In this document: in pieces, positions 28,753 to 39,619 of the stretch | How the letters are laid out: the number at the start of each line of letters is the position of its first letter | Numbering within the stretch: the stretch's first letter is position 1 | Source of the DNA: Enterobacillus tribolii | Lineage (GTDB): Bacteria; Pseudomonadota; Gammaproteobacteria; Enterobacterales; Enterobacteriaceae | Assembly: GCF_003363015.1 (NCBI RefSeq) | Contig: NZ_QRAP01000011.1 | Span: 62,001-126,000, forward strand | DNA length: 64,000 nucleotides | Reading direction: 5' to 3' | The notes under the pieces: model-generated | Database searches by the model: none | Told to the model about the DNA's origin: nothing | What the model saw: only the letters and a program-made list of their open reading frames with translations | Made by a program: the position numbers and the translations under genes

Positions 28753-29913
28753 GTGACGTATAAGCAGGCTACCCTCGCCGTGCGCAGCGGACTGAATGAC
28801 GATGAACAGTATGGCTGCGTGGTTCCTCCCATTCATTTATCCAGTACCTATAACTTCACGGATTTCAATCAGCCGCGGGCGCATGACTATTCGCGGCGCG
28901 GCAATCCGACCCGCGACGTGGCGCAGCGCGCGCTGGCCGAGCTGGAAGGGGGAGCCGGCGCCGTGCTGACCAGCAGCGGTATGTCGGCGATCCATTTACT
29001 GTGCGTTACCTACCTGAAGCCCGGCGATCTGCTGGTGGCGCCGCACGACTGTTATGGCGGCAGCTATCGCCTGTTCGACAGCCTGGCGAAGCGCGGCGTG
29101 TACCGGGTATTGTTCGTCGATCAGGGCGACAGCCGCGCCCTGGCCGCGGCGCTGGAGCAAAAGCCGAAGCTGGTGCTGGTGGAAACGCCGAGCAACCCAC
29201 TGCTGCGCGTGGTGGATATCGCCGCGATCTGCGCCGCCGCTAAAGCCGCCGGCGCCCTGACCGTGGCGGATAACACCTTCCTCAGCCCGGCATTGCAACA
29301 GCCGCTGAAGCTGGGGGCGGATTTCGTGGTGCACTCCTGCACCAAATATCTGAACGGACACTCCGACGTGGTCGCCGGTACGGTGATTGCCAAAGATCCC
29401 GAACAGGCGACGGAGCTGGCCTGGTGGGCGAACAACATCGGCGTAACGGCCGCCGCGTTTGACAGCTACTTGCTGTTGCGCGGGTTGCGCACGCTGACGC
29501 CACGCATTCAGCTCCAGCAGCAGAATGCGCAAAAAATCGTGGATTACCTGCAAACGCAGCCGCTGGTGAAAAAGCTTTACCACCCGTCGCTGCCGGAAAA
29601 TCAGGGGCATGAGATTGCCCGCCGCCAGCAGTCCGGTTTCGGCGCGATGCTGAGTTTTGAGCTGGATGGCGATGAAAACCGGTTGAGATATTTCCTGAAA
29701 GCATTGCAGTTGTTTACACTGGCGGAATCCCTGGGCGGGGTGGAGAGCCTGATCTCCCACGCCGCGACGATGACGCACGCGGGTATGGCGCCTGAGGCGC
29801 GTAAAGCGGCAGGCATTTCGGACAGCCTGTTGCGTATTTCCGTGGGTATTGAAGATAGCGATGATTTAATTGCTGATTTGGAACAGGCGTTCCGGGCGGC
29901 ATCTACGAGGTAA
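28753..29913 (+). CDS. metB: Cystathionine gamma-synthase
   Basis: 386-residue PLP enzyme joining O-succinylhomoserine and cysteine to cystathionine. The PLP lysine is in HSCTKYLNGHSD near residue 198; YSRRGNPTRD near 45 and DNTFLSPALQ near 171 are fold-type I signatures. I place the start at GTG 28753, seven bases after GGAG, which gives the 386-residue length and MTYKQATLAVRSG start of E. coli MetB; a TTG further upstream would overlap the ribosome site. It heads metBL, with metL two bases after its stop. Confidence 0.96.
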   Translation: MTYKQATLAVRSGLNDDEQYGCVVPPIHLSSTYNFTDFNQPRAHDYSRRGNPTRDVAQRALAELEGGAGAVLTSSGMSAIHLLCVTYLKPGDLLVAPHDCYGGSYRLFDSLAKRGVYRVLFVDQGDSRALAAALEQKPKLVLVETPSNPLLRVVDIAAICAAAKAAGALTVADNTFLSPALQQPLKLGADFVVHSCTKYLNGHSDVVAGTVIAKDPEQATELAWWANNIGVTAAAFDSYLLLRGLRTLTPRIQLQQQNAQKIVDYLQTQPLVKKLYHPSLPENQGHEIARRQQSGFGAMLSFELDGDENRLRYFLKALQLFTLAESLGGVESLISHAATMTHAGMAPEARKAAGISDSLLRISVGIEDSDDLIADLEQAFRAASTR

Positions 29914-29915
29914 TT

Positions 29916-32339
29916 ATGAGTTTACAAGGGGTAGCGGGGCGTCAACTGCATAAATTCGGCGGCAGCAGCCTGGCAGATGCTAAGTGTTATCTGCGCGTGG
30001 CGGGGATCATGGCGGAGTATAGCCGGCCGGGCGACATGATGGTGGTTTCCGCCGCGGGCAGCAGTACCAACCAGTTGATTAACTGGCTGAAGCTGAGCCA
30101 GAGCGACCGCCTTGCTGCGTATCAGGTTCAGCAGACGTTACGTCGTTTCCAGTGCGATTTGATTGCCGGATTGCTGCCGGAAGGGCTGGCGGAAAACCTG
30201 ATCGCTCTGTTTACCCAGGATTTGGAGCGCCTGGCCGCGCTGTTGGACGGCCCGGTAAGCGACGCGGTATACGCGGAAGTGGTCGGTCACGGGGAAATCT
30301 GGTCGGCGCGCCTGATGTCCGCGGTGCTGAATCAAAAAGGCATCGAAGGCGAATGGCTGGACGCGCGCGAATTCCTGCGTGCCGAACGCGCGGCGCAGCC
30401 TCAGGTAGACGAGGGCAGCTCCTATCCGCTCCTGCAACAACTGCTGGCCCAGCACCCGAACAAACGCCTGGTGGTGACCGGCTTTATCGCACGCAACGCC
30501 GCGGGTGAAACCGTATTGCTTGGCCGCAACGGCAGCGACTATTCCGCCACGCAGATTGGCGCATTGGCGGGCGTGGCGCGCGTTACCATCTGGAGCGACG
30601 TAGCCGGTGTGTACAGCGCGGATCCGCGCAAAGTTAAGGATGCCTGCCTGCTGCCGTTGTTACGGTTGGATGAGGCCAGCGAACTGGCCCGCCTGGCGGC
30701 GCCGGTGCTGCATGCCCGTACGCTGCAACCGGTTTCCGGCAGCGACATCGATTTACAGCTGCGCTGCAGCTACCAGCCGGAGCAAGGCTCCACGCGCATT
30801 GAGCGCGTGCTGGCATCGGGTACTGGCGCGAAAATCGTTACCAGTCACGATGATGTTTGCCTGATTGAGCTTAACGTTCCCGCCGGTCATGACTTCTCAC
30901 TGGTGCGCCAGGAAGTGGATCGCGTACTCAAGCGCATGCAACTGCGCCCGCTGGCGATCGGCACACACCGCGACCGGAACCTGATTCAGCTTTGCTATAC
31001 CGCCGAAGTGGTGGGCAGCGCGCTGAAACTGCTGGAAGAAGCGGCGCTTCCCGGCCTGCTGCAACTGCGCGAAGGGCTGGCGCTGGTGGCGATGGTGGGC
31101 GCCGGGGTGTGCAAGAATCCGCTGCACAGCCACCGTTTCTATCAGCAACTGAGCGATCAGCCGGTAGAGTTTATCTGCCAGTCGGAAGACAGCATCAGCC
31201 TGGTGGCGGTACTGCGTCGCGGCCCGACGGAAAACCTGGTTCAGGGGCTGCATAAGTCGTTGTTCCGCGCAGAAAAACGCATCGGACTGGTTCTGTTCGG
31301 CAAGGGCAATATCGGTTCCCGCTGGCTGGAGCTGTTCGCCCGCGAGCAAAAAAACATTTCTGCCCGCAGCGGTTTTGAATTCGTGCTGGCCGGCGTGGTC
31401 GACAGCCGCCGCAGCCTGCTGAACTACGATGGCCTGGATGCCAGCCGCGCTCTGGCGTTCTTCGACGACGAAGCGCGGGAGATGGAAGAAGAAAACCTGT
31501 TCCTGTGGATGCGTGCGCACCCGTACGATGACTTGATCGTGCTGGACGTCACGGCCAGTGAATCGCTGGCGCAGCAGTACCGCGATTTCGCCAGCTATGG
31601 CTTCCATGTCATCAGCGCCAACAAACTGGCAGGGGCGTCATGCAGCGATGATTACCGCCAGATCCGCGATGCGTTCGAAAAAACCGGCAGCCACTGGTTA
31701 TACAACGCTACGGTCGGCGCAGGGCTGCCCGTCAACTATACGGTGCGCGATCTGCGCGACAGCGGCGACACCATTCTGGCGATCAGCGGTATTTTCTCCG
31801 GTACCCTGTCGTGGCTGTTCCTGCAGTTTGACGGTACCGTACCGTTCACCGACCTGGTGGATCAGGCCTGGCAGCAAGGATTAACGGAGCCGGATCCGCG
31901 CGTGGATCTCTCCGGCCAGGACGTCATGCGCAAGTTAGTGATTCTGGCGCGCGAAGCCGGCTACGACATCGAACCAAGCCATGTTCGCGTCGAATCCCTG
32001 GTACCGCCGGGTTCCGAACAAGGTTCCATCGATCACTTCTTCGAAAACGGCGACGACCTGAACGACCAAATGCTGCAACGCCTGGAAGCGGCCAAGGAAA
32101 TGGGACTGGTACTGCGCTACGTAGCCCGCTTCGACGCCAACGGCAAAGCCCGCGTCGGCGTGGAAGCGGTGCGCGAAGAACATCCACTGGCGGCGCTGCT
32201 GCCGTGCGATAACGTCTTCGCTATCGAAAGCCGCTGGTACCGCGACAACCCGCTGGTTATCCGCGGCCCCGGCGCCGGACGCGACGTCACCGCCGGCGCT
32301 ATCCAGTCAGATTTAAACCGCTTAGCCCAGCTTTTATAA
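29916..32339 (+). CDS. metL: Bifunctional aspartokinase II/homoserine dehydrogenase II
   Basis: 807-residue fusion catalysing the first and third steps of the aspartate pathway towards methionine. Residues 1 to about 450 are the kinase with KFGGSSLADA (ATP-site Lys) and a reduced regulatory region; residues from about 455 are the dehydrogenase, opening with the NAD(P) motif LVLFGKGNIGSRW and containing the catalytic region SANKLAGA and GLTEPDPRVDLSGQDVMRK. Length is close to E. coli MetL (810). Translated from ATG 29916, just after the metB stop with GAGG upstream; MetJ-regulated through the metB promoter. Confidence 0.97.
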   Translation: MSLQGVAGRQLHKFGGSSLADAKCYLRVAGIMAEYSRPGDMMVVSAAGSSTNQLINWLKLSQSDRLAAYQVQQTLRRFQCDLIAGLLPEGLAENLIALFTQDLERLAALLDGPVSDAVYAEVVGHGEIWSARLMSAVLNQKGIEGEWLDAREFLRAERAAQPQVDEGSSYPLLQQLLAQHPNKRLVVTGFIARNAAGETVLLGRNGSDYSATQIGALAGVARVTIWSDVAGVYSADPRKVKDACLLPLLRLDEASELARLAAPVLHARTLQPVSGSDIDLQLRCSYQPEQGSTRIERVLASGTGAKIVTSHDDVCLIELNVPAGHDFSLVRQEVDRVLKRMQLRPLAIGTHRDRNLIQLCYTAEVVGSALKLLEEAALPGLLQLREGLALVAMVGAGVCKNPLHSHRFYQQLSDQPVEFICQSEDSISLVAVLRRGPTENLVQGLHKSLFRAEKRIGLVLFGKGNIGSRWLELFAREQKNISARSGFEFVLAGVVDSRRSLLNYDGLDASRALAFFDDEAREMEEENLFLWMRAHPYDDLIVLDVTASESLAQQYRDFASYGFHVISANKLAGASCSDDYRQIRDAFEKTGSHWLYNATVGAGLPVNYTVRDLRDSGDTILAISGIFSGTLSWLFLQFDGTVPFTDLVDQAWQQGLTEPDPRVDLSGQDVMRKLVILAREAGYDIEPSHVRVESLVPPGSEQGSIDHFFENGDDLNDQMLQRLEAAKEMGLVLRYVARFDANGKARVGVEAVREEHPLAALLPCDNVFAIESRWYRDNPLVIRGPGAGRDVTAGAIQSDLNRLAQLL

Positions 32340-32371
32340 TCTAAAACAGAAATAATCGCACGAAAGCCTTT

Positions 32372-32620
32372 GGCCTCATCCCCCGCCTCCTTTCGCCATC
32401 GGGTTAGCACGACCCGCCGGGAGGCGGGTCGAGGCCCAGGGGGCAGGATGCCCTTCCTGGGCCGGTGCGTAAGACCCGATGGCGAAAGGAGGGGACCCGC
32501 GAAGCGGGCGGGGGATGCGGCCCGCACTCAAGGCGCGGGAGTGCAGAGGGTGGCCGCTGCCACCCTTTGCCCGTACGCCCGCAGAGGAGCTTCATAAACA
32601 CCCAAACTTCCCGGCGTACG
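32372..32620. repeat. Compound inverted-repeat element between metL and metF
   Basis: A roughly 250-bp very GC-rich block of nested palindromes. The outer arms pair 32372-32386 with 32508-32522 (14 of 15) and 32387-32404 with 32474-32491 (18 bp perfect). Inside the loop are two hairpins, GACCCGCC/GGCGGGTC (32411-32430) and GGCCCAGG/CCTGGGCC (32433-32463). On the right arm a small hairpin CCCGC/GCGGG (near 32496-32508) is inserted. Beyond lie GCACTC/GAGTGC (32524-32544), GGGTGGC/GCCACCC (32548-32565) and CCGTACGCC/GGCGTACGG (32571-32579 with 32612-32620). No gene is credible within it. It may be a non-autonomous mobile element or a structured RNA; a simple metL terminator would not need this size. 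The rest of the 32340-32823 gap is a C-rich stretch and the metF promoter. Confidence 0.7.
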
Positions 32621-32732
32621 GAACCCCCACCCAGCACACATCCCCCTCACATGAATCCCCTTCACCCCCCATGAACATTCATCATGCAGAAATTTCATTT
32701 TATAGTTGACTCCCCCTCCAACTTCCGGCAAT

Positions 32733-32764
32733 TTCTATCTAGACGTCTAAACGTATAGACGCTC
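32733..32764. promoter_or_regulatory. Met boxes upstream of metF
   Basis: AGACGTCT (32741-32748, perfect consensus), AAACGTAT and AGACGCTC follow in 8-bp register, with TTCTATCT before them. MetJ array site 60-90 bp ahead of metF. Confidence 0.85.
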
Positions 32765-32769
32765 ATTAA

Positions 32770-33717
<948 letters not shown>

Positions 33718-33764
33718 GTTTACGCAGGTTCCCCCGCGGTTGCGGGGGGAATGACGCTAAAATT

Positions 33765-34559
33765 TCATGTATTCGATTCAGGAACGGCGGCTTTAACAAT
33801 TTCTACCTGCTGTGACTGAAGCAGGTTGTGCAGCGCTGAGCCTGGATATTCATCCGTAAACAGCGCTGTCACCTGCGAAATATTGCCAATCTCTACCGCT
33901 GCGGAAGCATGGTATTTCGTATGGTCGGCGGCGAGGAGGATGTGCCGGGAGTGGGCCATCATCGTCTTTACTACGCTGGCTTCATTGACATCAAACTCCA
34001 GCAGCGCGCCGTCGCTTTCGATGGCTCCCACGCTGGTTACCAGGTAATTCGCCCGGAAGTTTTCAATAAATGCCGTCGCGGAAGGCCCAATGATGCCGCT
34101 GTTATGCGGGCGCAGCGTTCCGCCGGGCACCATCACCTCAAAGCGTGGATTTTTATAAAGGATATGCGCCACGCGCAGGCTGTTAGTGATAATTCGCAAA
34201 TGATTATGGTTTAACAGCGCATGGGCAACCTGCTCAACGGTGGTGCCAATGGTAATAAACACCGTTGAACCGTCCGGGATATAGTCGGCCACCGCTTCAG
34301 CGATGGCTTTTTTCTCTTCCGTCCAGGAGATTTCACGCTGCTCAAACGCCGTATTGACCAAGCTGGATGCCTTACCCGCTCCGCCATGGTGGCGTGTAAT
34401 TAGTCCCTGTTCGCTTAATTTACGAATATCCCGGCGCACGGTCTGCGTGGAAACATCCAGCAGACTGGCCAGTTCGTCGATATTCATGTAACCGCGTTCG
34501 TTAATCAGTATAAGCAACTGATCGTGTCGCGGATTGCCGGTCAGCTCAGTGAGAGTCAT
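33765..34559 (-). CDS. yihW: Sulfoquinovose-responsive repressor CsqR (YihW)
   Basis: 264-residue DeoR-family regulator. The N-terminal helix-turn-helix is RGYMNIDELASLLDVSTQTVRRDI, and the C-terminal sugar-phosphate-isomerase-like domain has VFITIGTTVEQVA and GALLEFDVNEA. Most of the chain recalls E. coli YihW, which represses the yih genes and releases DNA when sulfoquinovose intermediates are bound. I start at ATG 34559 (MTLTELTGNPRHDQ), after GAGGAAA. It lies 33 bp after yihV on the same strand, so the two are likely co-transcribed, divergently from the catabolic operon. Confidence 0.95.
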   Translation of the reverse strand: MTLTELTGNPRHDQLLILINERGYMNIDELASLLDVSTQTVRRDIRKLSEQGLITRHHGGAGKASSLVNTAFEQREISWTEEKKAIAEAVADYIPDGSTVFITIGTTVEQVAHALLNHNHLRIITNSLRVAHILYKNPRFEVMVPGGTLRPHNSGIIGPSATAFIENFRANYLVTSVGAIESDGALLEFDVNEASVVKTMMAHSRHILLAADHTKYHASAAVEIGNISQVTALFTDEYPGSALHNLLQSQQVEIVKAAVPESNT

Positions 34560-34592
34560 GAAATTTCCTCGAAAAACCATTGCGCTACTATT

Positions 34593-35489
34593 TTATACAA
34601 AAAGTGACAGAAAATATCGGGTTTGATCACAGTCGGGGATACCCGCGCGGCCTCCCGGACGCGTACATTTCAGCGCCGCGACGCCGCAGGCAAACCTGAC
34701 AGCTTCCTCTGTAACACTTCCTGAAGCCAGGCTGAACGCCAGAGCGCCGTGAAAGACATCGCCGGCACCGGTAGTATCAACCACATCCACCGCAAATCCT
34801 GGCTGATGTTGTAACACACTATTTTTTATCCAGTCACATCCTTCTCCGCCCCGCGTTACGTAAACTTGTCCATTTGTGAGCGATTGTGCTTTTTTTAGGG
34901 CGTTTTCGGTTTCTTTGATGCTGGTAAAACGCGCCAGCCCCGGTTCGGAGAAGGCGGCATGATCGCTTAGCGCCACAAGTTCGCTGATATCCTGCGGCGT
35001 GACATCTCCATCCAGCACGGTCATGACCCCTGCCTGGCGCGCCAGTGTGAATGCCTGCTTTGCCCCTTCGTGCCAACGAACATCCGCCAGTACCACATCC
35101 CACTGGGAAAAATCGATAGCATTCAGCCACCCGGCATCCGGCAGTAAATCCGGGCTGGGGTAATTGATGATAATTCGCTCTCCGTGCGCATCCACCATGA
35201 TCGCTGACTGCGAGGAGTTTGCCCTTGTATAGCGCCGGGTGTAACGGGTATTTACCCCCAGGGATTCCAGCTCCGCCAGCAGGCTGTTTCCGGTGTCGTC
35301 ATCGCCCACACGGCCAATAAAGTCCACCTGTGCACCCAGCTTCGCCGCCGCCACTGCCGCAGTTGCTGCCGGCCCGCCGCCCACTTCTGTATAACGTTGC
35401 GCCACATATTTACCTCCTTCAGCCGGCAAATTTTCTACGTAGTAGATGCGATCCATCACGGTAATACCAACACAAGCAATACGAATCAT
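34593..35489 (-). CDS. yihV: 6-deoxy-6-sulfofructose kinase
   Basis: 298-residue PfkB/ribokinase-family enzyme phosphorylating sulfofructose at C1, to sulfofructose-1-phosphate. EVGGGPAATAAVAAAKLGA near residue 37 is the substrate-side signature; DTTGAGDVFHGALAFSL near 240 is the PfkB signature 2 with the catalytic Asp. Length equals E. coli YihV. ATG 35489 (MIRIACVGITVMDR) is preferred over the ATG six bases upstream by comparison with E. coli. It is divergent from the rest of the pathway and followed by its regulator gene. Confidence 0.95.
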   Translation of the reverse strand: MIRIACVGITVMDRIYYVENLPAEGGKYVAQRYTEVGGGPAATAAVAAAKLGAQVDFIGRVGDDDTGNSLLAELESLGVNTRYTRRYTRANSSQSAIMVDAHGERIIINYPSPDLLPDAGWLNAIDFSQWDVVLADVRWHEGAKQAFTLARQAGVMTVLDGDVTPQDISELVALSDHAAFSEPGLARFTSIKETENALKKAQSLTNGQVYVTRGGEGCDWIKNSVLQHQPGFAVDVVDTTGAGDVFHGALAFSLASGSVTEEAVRFACGVAALKCTRPGGRAGIPDCDQTRYFLSLFV

Positions 35490-35655
35490 GGTCATTCCTT
35501 AAGCGTTTCGGGATGTGATCATTTTAATTTCACGAAATGTTTAAAAAGTGACGGCTGTCAATTTTTTGACCATAAATTATAAATACGATCAAAAAACGAC
35601 ATAAACGAACGATTTTTAATGACAAGAAATGACATCCACATCTCAGGAGAAGGTC
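35490..35655. promoter_or_regulatory. Divergent yihV-yihU control region
   Basis: 166-bp AT-rich gap serving both directions. GTCAATTTTTTGAC (35557-35570) is a perfect 5-4-5 palindrome near its centre, a candidate CsqR operator. Repeated segments of the form AAAANNGACA occur at about 35543, 35589 and 35624. The catabolic start is ATG 35656 with AGGAGAAGG just upstream. Confidence 0.4.
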
Positions 35656-36552
35656 ATGGCAGTGATAGCATTTATCGGATTGGGTCAGATGGGGTCACCT
35701 ATGGCGGGTAACTTGCTGAAGCAGGGTCACCAACTCAGCGTCTTTGACGTTAACCCGGATGCCGTTCAGCGTCTGGCGGAAAAGGGAGCGCAACCTGCCA
35801 GCAGCCCGGCGCAGGCGGCAGAAGGCGCTGAGTTCGTTATCACCATGCTGCCAAACGGCGATCTGGTGCGTACCGTTTTATTCGGGGAGCAGGGGGTCTG
35901 CGAAAGCCTCTCTTCACAGGCGCTGGTGATCGATATGTCGACGATCCATCCCTTACAGACCGACAAACTGATTGCCGACATGCGTGATAAGGGCTTCAGC
36001 ATGATGGACGTTCCGGTTGGGCGTACCTCCGATCACGCGATAGCAGGCACGTTGCTGCTGCTGGCCGGGGGATCGGCAGAACAGGTTGAGCGCGCTACGC
36101 CGGTGCTGATGGCGATGGGCAACGAGTTAATCAACGCCGGCGGACCGGGCATGGGGATCCGCGTGAAGCTTATCAACAATTACATGAGTATTGCCCTGAA
36201 TGCCCTTTCCGCTGAGGCCGCCACGTTGTGTGAAGCGCTGGGTCTCTCCTTCGACGTGGCCTTAAAAGTAATGAGCGGCACGCCTGCCGGCAAAGGCCAC
36301 TTCACCACGTCCTGGCCGAATAAAGTACTGAAGGGCGACCTTTCCCCCGCCTTCATGATCGATTTGGCTCACAAAGATCTTGGCATTGCATTGGATGTCG
36401 CGAACCAACTGCATGTTCCGATGCCGCTCGGCGCTGCCTCCCGTGAAGTATATAACCAGGCGCGCGCGGCGGGCCGGGGCCGGGAAGACTGGACCGCTAT
36501 TTTGGAGCAGGTGCGTCACAGCGCCGGGCTTACTGCCAAAGTAAAAATGTAA
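35656..36552 (+). CDS. yihU: 3-sulfolactaldehyde reductase
   Basis: 298-residue NADH-dependent dehydrogenase of the beta-hydroxyacid (HIBADH) family, reducing sulfolactaldehyde to 2,3-dihydroxypropane-1-sulfonate, which is excreted. The Rossmann motif [16 protein letters not shown] is at the N-terminus, [11 protein letters not shown] near 120 is the substrate loop that replaces the usual VSGG, and the catalytic Lys is in [11 protein letters not shown] near 171. ATG 35656 is the family start; an upstream ATG at 35629 would overlap the ribosome site. First gene of the rightward operon, 22 bp before yihT. Confidence 0.95.
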   Translation: MAVIAFIGLGQMGSPMAGNLLKQGHQLSVFDVNPDAVQRLAEKGAQPASSPAQAAEGAEFVITMLPNGDLVRTVLFGEQGVCESLSSQALVIDMSTIHPLQTDKLIADMRDKGFSMMDVPVGRTSDHAIAGTLLLLAGGSAEQVERATPVLMAMGNELINAGGPGMGIRVKLINNYMSIALNALSAEAATLCEALGLSFDVALKVMSGTPAGKGHFTTSWPNKVLKGDLSPAFMIDLAHKDLGIALDVANQLHVPMPLGAASREVYNQARAAGRGREDWTAILEQVRHSAGLTAKVKM

Positions 36553-36574
36553 CGACTGTATAAAGGAAAATTGA

Positions 36575-37453
36575 ATGAACAACTACACCATCAAAGACAT
36601 TACGCGCGCATCCGGCGGTTTTGCCATGCTGGCCGTCGATCAGCGTGAAGCTATGCGCTTAATGTTTGCTGTTGCTGGTGCAAAATCACCGGTTACCGAC
36701 AGCGTTTTGACTGACTTCAAAGTGAATGCGGCGAAAATCCTCTCTCCGTATGCTTCCGCCATTTTGGTGGATCAGCAGTTCTGCTACCGCCAGGTGGTTG
36801 AACAAAATGCTGTGGCCAAAAACTGCGCCATGATTGTGGCCGCCGATGAATTTATTCCGGGTAACGGTATTCCCGTCGATAGCGTCGTTATTGATAAAAA
36901 AATCAATCCACGGGCGGTGAAGCAGGACGGCGGTAAAGCCCTCAAGCTGTTGGTGCTCTGGCGCAGCGATGAAGATGCCCAGCAGCGTCTGGACATGGTG
37001 AAAGAGTTCAATGAGATGTGTCATGCCAATGGGCTGGTGAGCATCATCGAACCGGTAGTCCGTCCGCCGCGTCGTGGCGATAAGTTCGATCGCGAACAGG
37101 CCATTATCGACGCGGCAAAAGAGCTGGGCGACAGCGGCGCCGATCTCTACAAAGTCGAGATGCCGCTTTACGGCAAGGGGACACAGCAAGAGCTGCTCGC
37201 CGCATCGCAACGGCTGAATACGCATATCAATATGCCGTGGGTCATTCTCTCTTCCGGCGTCGATGAAAAGCTGTTCCCCCGCGCAGTCAGCGTTGCGATG
37301 GCGGCCGGCGCCTCTGGCTTCCTGGCCGGCCGCGCCGTTTGGTCATCCGTGATTGGTTTGCCGGATACCGAACTGATGCTGCGCGACGTTTCCGCGCCTA
37401 AATTGCAGCGTTTGGGCGATATCGTCGATGAAATGATGGCCCGCCGCCGTTAA
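36575..37453 (+). CDS. yihT: Sulfofructose-1-phosphate aldolase
   Basis: 292-residue class I aldolase (LacD/DeoC-type barrel) that splits sulfofructose-1-phosphate into DHAP and 3-sulfolactaldehyde. The Schiff-base lysine is Lys193 in DLYKVEMP, confirmed by codon count, at the same position as in the E. coli enzyme. DQREAMR near 22 lies at the active site. DHAP enters glycolysis via TpiA. ATG 36575 follows AAAGGAAAATTGA. Confidence 0.95.
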   Translation: MNNYTIKDITRASGGFAMLAVDQREAMRLMFAVAGAKSPVTDSVLTDFKVNAAKILSPYASAILVDQQFCYRQVVEQNAVAKNCAMIVAADEFIPGNGIPVDSVVIDKKINPRAVKQDGGKALKLLVLWRSDEDAQQRLDMVKEFNEMCHANGLVSIIEPVVRPPRRGDKFDREQAIIDAAKELGDSGADLYKVEMPLYGKGTQQELLAASQRLNTHINMPWVILSSGVDEKLFPRAVSVAMAAGASGFLAGRAVWSSVIGLPDTELMLRDVSAPKLQRLGDIVDEMMARRR

Positions 37454-37468
37454 TACAAGGATGAAAGA

Positions 37469-38710
37469 ATGAAATGGTTTAATACATTGAGCCACAATCG
37501 CTGGCTGGAGCAGGAAACCGACCGCATTTTCAATTTTGGCAAGAACGCGGCAGTGCCGACCGGATTTGGCTGGCTGGGAAACAATGGTCAGGTCAGGGAG
37601 GAGATGGGGACGCATCTGTGGATCACCGCCCGCATGCTGCACGTCTATTCCGTTGCTGCGTCAATGGGCCGCCCCGGCGCGTATCAGTTGGTTGAACACG
37701 GAATTAAGGCGCTGAATGGCGCATTACGCGATACACGCTACGGCGGCTGGTACGCCTGCGTGAGCGATGACGGCGTCAAGGATGCCTCTAAGCAGGGCTA
37801 TCAGCATTTCTTCGTATTACTCGGTGCGGCCAGCGCGGTCACCACCGGCCATCCGCAGGCCAGGCAGTTACTGGATGATGCTATCGAAGTGATTGAAAAG
37901 TACTTCTGGAGCGAAGGCGAGCAGATGTGCCTGGAATCCTGGGACGAAGCCTTCAGTCAGACGGAAGATTACCGTGGCGGTAACGCCAATATGCATGCCG
38001 TCGAAGCGTTTTTGATTGTTTATGACGTCACCCATGACCGCAAATGGCTCGATCGCGCGCTGCGTATTGCTTCGGTGATTATTCACGATGTTGCCCGCCG
38101 CGGCGAATATCGTGTCAATGAGCACTTCGACTCACAGTGGAACCCCATCCGCGATTACAACAAAGATAACCCCGCTCATCGCTTCCGCGCCTACGGCGGT
38201 ACGCCGGGCCACTGGATTGAGTGGGGGCGTCTGATGCTGCACCTGCATGCCGCTCTGGAAGCGCGTTTTGAAACCCCGCCCGCCTGGCTGTTGGAGGATG
38301 CCAAAGGCCTGTTCCACGCCACCATTCGCGATGCCTGGGCGCCGGACGGCGCGGACGGCTTTGTCTACTCGGTGGACTGGGATGGCAAGCCCATCGTCCG
38401 TGAAAGAGTACGTTGGCCGATTGTGGAAGCGATGGGCACGGCCTACGCCCTGTATACCCTCACCGGCGATAGCCAGTATGAAGCCTGGTATCAGAAATGG
38501 TGGGATTACTGCATCACCTATCTGATGGATTACGAAACCGGCTCATGGTGGCAGGAGCTGGACACCAACAACCAGGTGACGACCAAAGTTTGGGACGGTA
38601 AGCAGGATATTTACCACCTGTTGCATTGTCTGGTGATCCCCCGTCTGCCGCTGGCTCCGGGACTGGCTCCGGCGGTTGCCGCCGGTTTGCTGGACGTAAA
38701 CGCCAAATAG
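37469..38710 (+). CDS. yihS: Sulfoquinovose isomerase
   Basis: 413-residue (alpha/alpha)6-barrel enzyme of the N-acylglucosamine 2-epimerase/AGE superfamily, converting sulfoquinovose to sulfofructose (and sulforhamnose). Blocks such as [32 protein letters not shown] with a catalytic His, [14 protein letters not shown] and [17 protein letters not shown] with the late His match E. coli YihS over its full length. It follows yihT by 15 bp, with AAGGATG before the ATG. Confidence 0.95.
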   Translation: MKWFNTLSHNRWLEQETDRIFNFGKNAAVPTGFGWLGNNGQVREEMGTHLWITARMLHVYSVAASMGRPGAYQLVEHGIKALNGALRDTRYGGWYACVSDDGVKDASKQGYQHFFVLLGAASAVTTGHPQARQLLDDAIEVIEKYFWSEGEQMCLESWDEAFSQTEDYRGGNANMHAVEAFLIVYDVTHDRKWLDRALRIASVIIHDVARRGEYRVNEHFDSQWNPIRDYNKDNPAHRFRAYGGTPGHWIEWGRLMLHLHAALEARFETPPAWLLEDAKGLFHATIRDAWAPDGADGFVYSVDWDGKPIVRERVRWPIVEAMGTAYALYTLTGDSQYEAWYQKWWDYCITYLMDYETGSWWQELDTNNQVTTKVWDGKQDIYHLLHCLVIPRLPLAPGLAPAVAAGLLDVNAK

Positions 38711-38728
38711 GCCATGAGGATAGCAGCC

Positions 38729-39571
38729 ATGCATAGCGGCGGAAAAACCATTCAGCTTCAGGCGGGTCACTACCAGGCAAAAATCGTGACGGTCGGCGCG
38801 GGTCTGGCGGAACTGACACATCGCAACCGTCATGTCGTTATCCCGCACAAGCCGGAAGAGATGCCGCTGGCGCATCTGGGGAAGGTGTTAATTCCCTGGC
38901 CGAATCGTGTGGCAAACGGCTGCTATCAGCACAACGGCCAGGTCTTCCAACTGGCCGTTAACGACTCGGTTTCGCATACCGCCATACATGGGCTTCTGGC
39001 CTGGCGCGACTGGCAGATTAACCATCAGTCGGCTTCAGAAGTGTCGCTGACGATTTTTTTGCCGCCTTCTTATGGCTATCCCTTTGCGCTGGTTTCAGAC
39101 GTGGTTTACCGGCTGGACGCCGCCAGCGGGCTGCACGTGCTGATTCGCTCGCAGAATGTGGGCGACGGGGCGGCCCCTTATGGCGCAGGAGCGCATCCCT
39201 ATTTGACCTGTGACCGGCAACGCATCGATATCTGCGAATTAACGCTTCCGTCCGGTGAAACCCCGTGCGCCGGGCTGGATTTTGCTGCGCCGCGCATCAT
39301 CGGGCAAACGACCCTCGATCATACGCTTAAGGCCGTTTCCCTCGGGGAGGCGTGGGAGGTCAGAATCACCAGCCCTTCACAAAACATGTCCACGTTTTTA
39401 CGCAGCAATCAACCCTGGTTACAGGTGTACACGGGCGAAAAGTTGGGCAGGCGCGGTCTGGCGGTGGAGCCAATGACCTGCCCGCCTGACGCCTTTAATT
39501 CCGGGGTTGGCCTGATTCATCTCGCACCAGGAGAGGCGCATCAGCTGCATTTTTTAATCGGCAGTGAATAG
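38729..39571 (+). CDS. yihR: Sulfoquinovose mutarotase (aldose-1-epimerase family)
   Basis: 280-residue galactose mutarotase-like protein that interconverts the alpha and beta anomers of sulfoquinovose after YihQ cleavage. HLGKVLIPWPNRVANG, AIHGLLAWRDWQI and GAGAHPYLTCD hold the sugar-binding Arg and catalytic His; the catalytic Glu is in AVEPMTCPPDAFNSG. I prefer ATG 38729 (MHSGGKTIQL), eight bases after AGGA and matching the E. coli start, over ATG 38714, which has no ribosome site. Its middle portion is shorter than in E. coli. Confidence 0.9.
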   Translation: MHSGGKTIQLQAGHYQAKIVTVGAGLAELTHRNRHVVIPHKPEEMPLAHLGKVLIPWPNRVANGCYQHNGQVFQLAVNDSVSHTAIHGLLAWRDWQINHQSASEVSLTIFLPPSYGYPFALVSDVVYRLDAASGLHVLIRSQNVGDGAAPYGAGAHPYLTCDRQRIDICELTLPSGETPCAGLDFAAPRIIGQTTLDHTLKAVSLGEAWEVRITSPSQNMSTFLRSNQPWLQVYTGEKLGRRGLAVEPMTCPPDAFNSGVGLIHLAPGEAHQLHFLIGSE

Positions 39572-39619
39572 CAGAGTTCCGACAGATTACCGAATTACCT
39601 TATATTTACGGAGATTATA

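Noticed and set aside
32370-32709. Short open frames inside the metL-metF repeat element
   Set aside because: They exist on both strands because of the palindromic GC-rich sequence, lack ribosome sites and encode low-complexity Pro/Arg/Gly text.
34599-34610. AAAAAGTGACAG motif shared with the yihV-yihU gap
   Set aside because: It lies within the last codons of yihV, so its resemblance to the upstream repeats is best explained by coding sequence.
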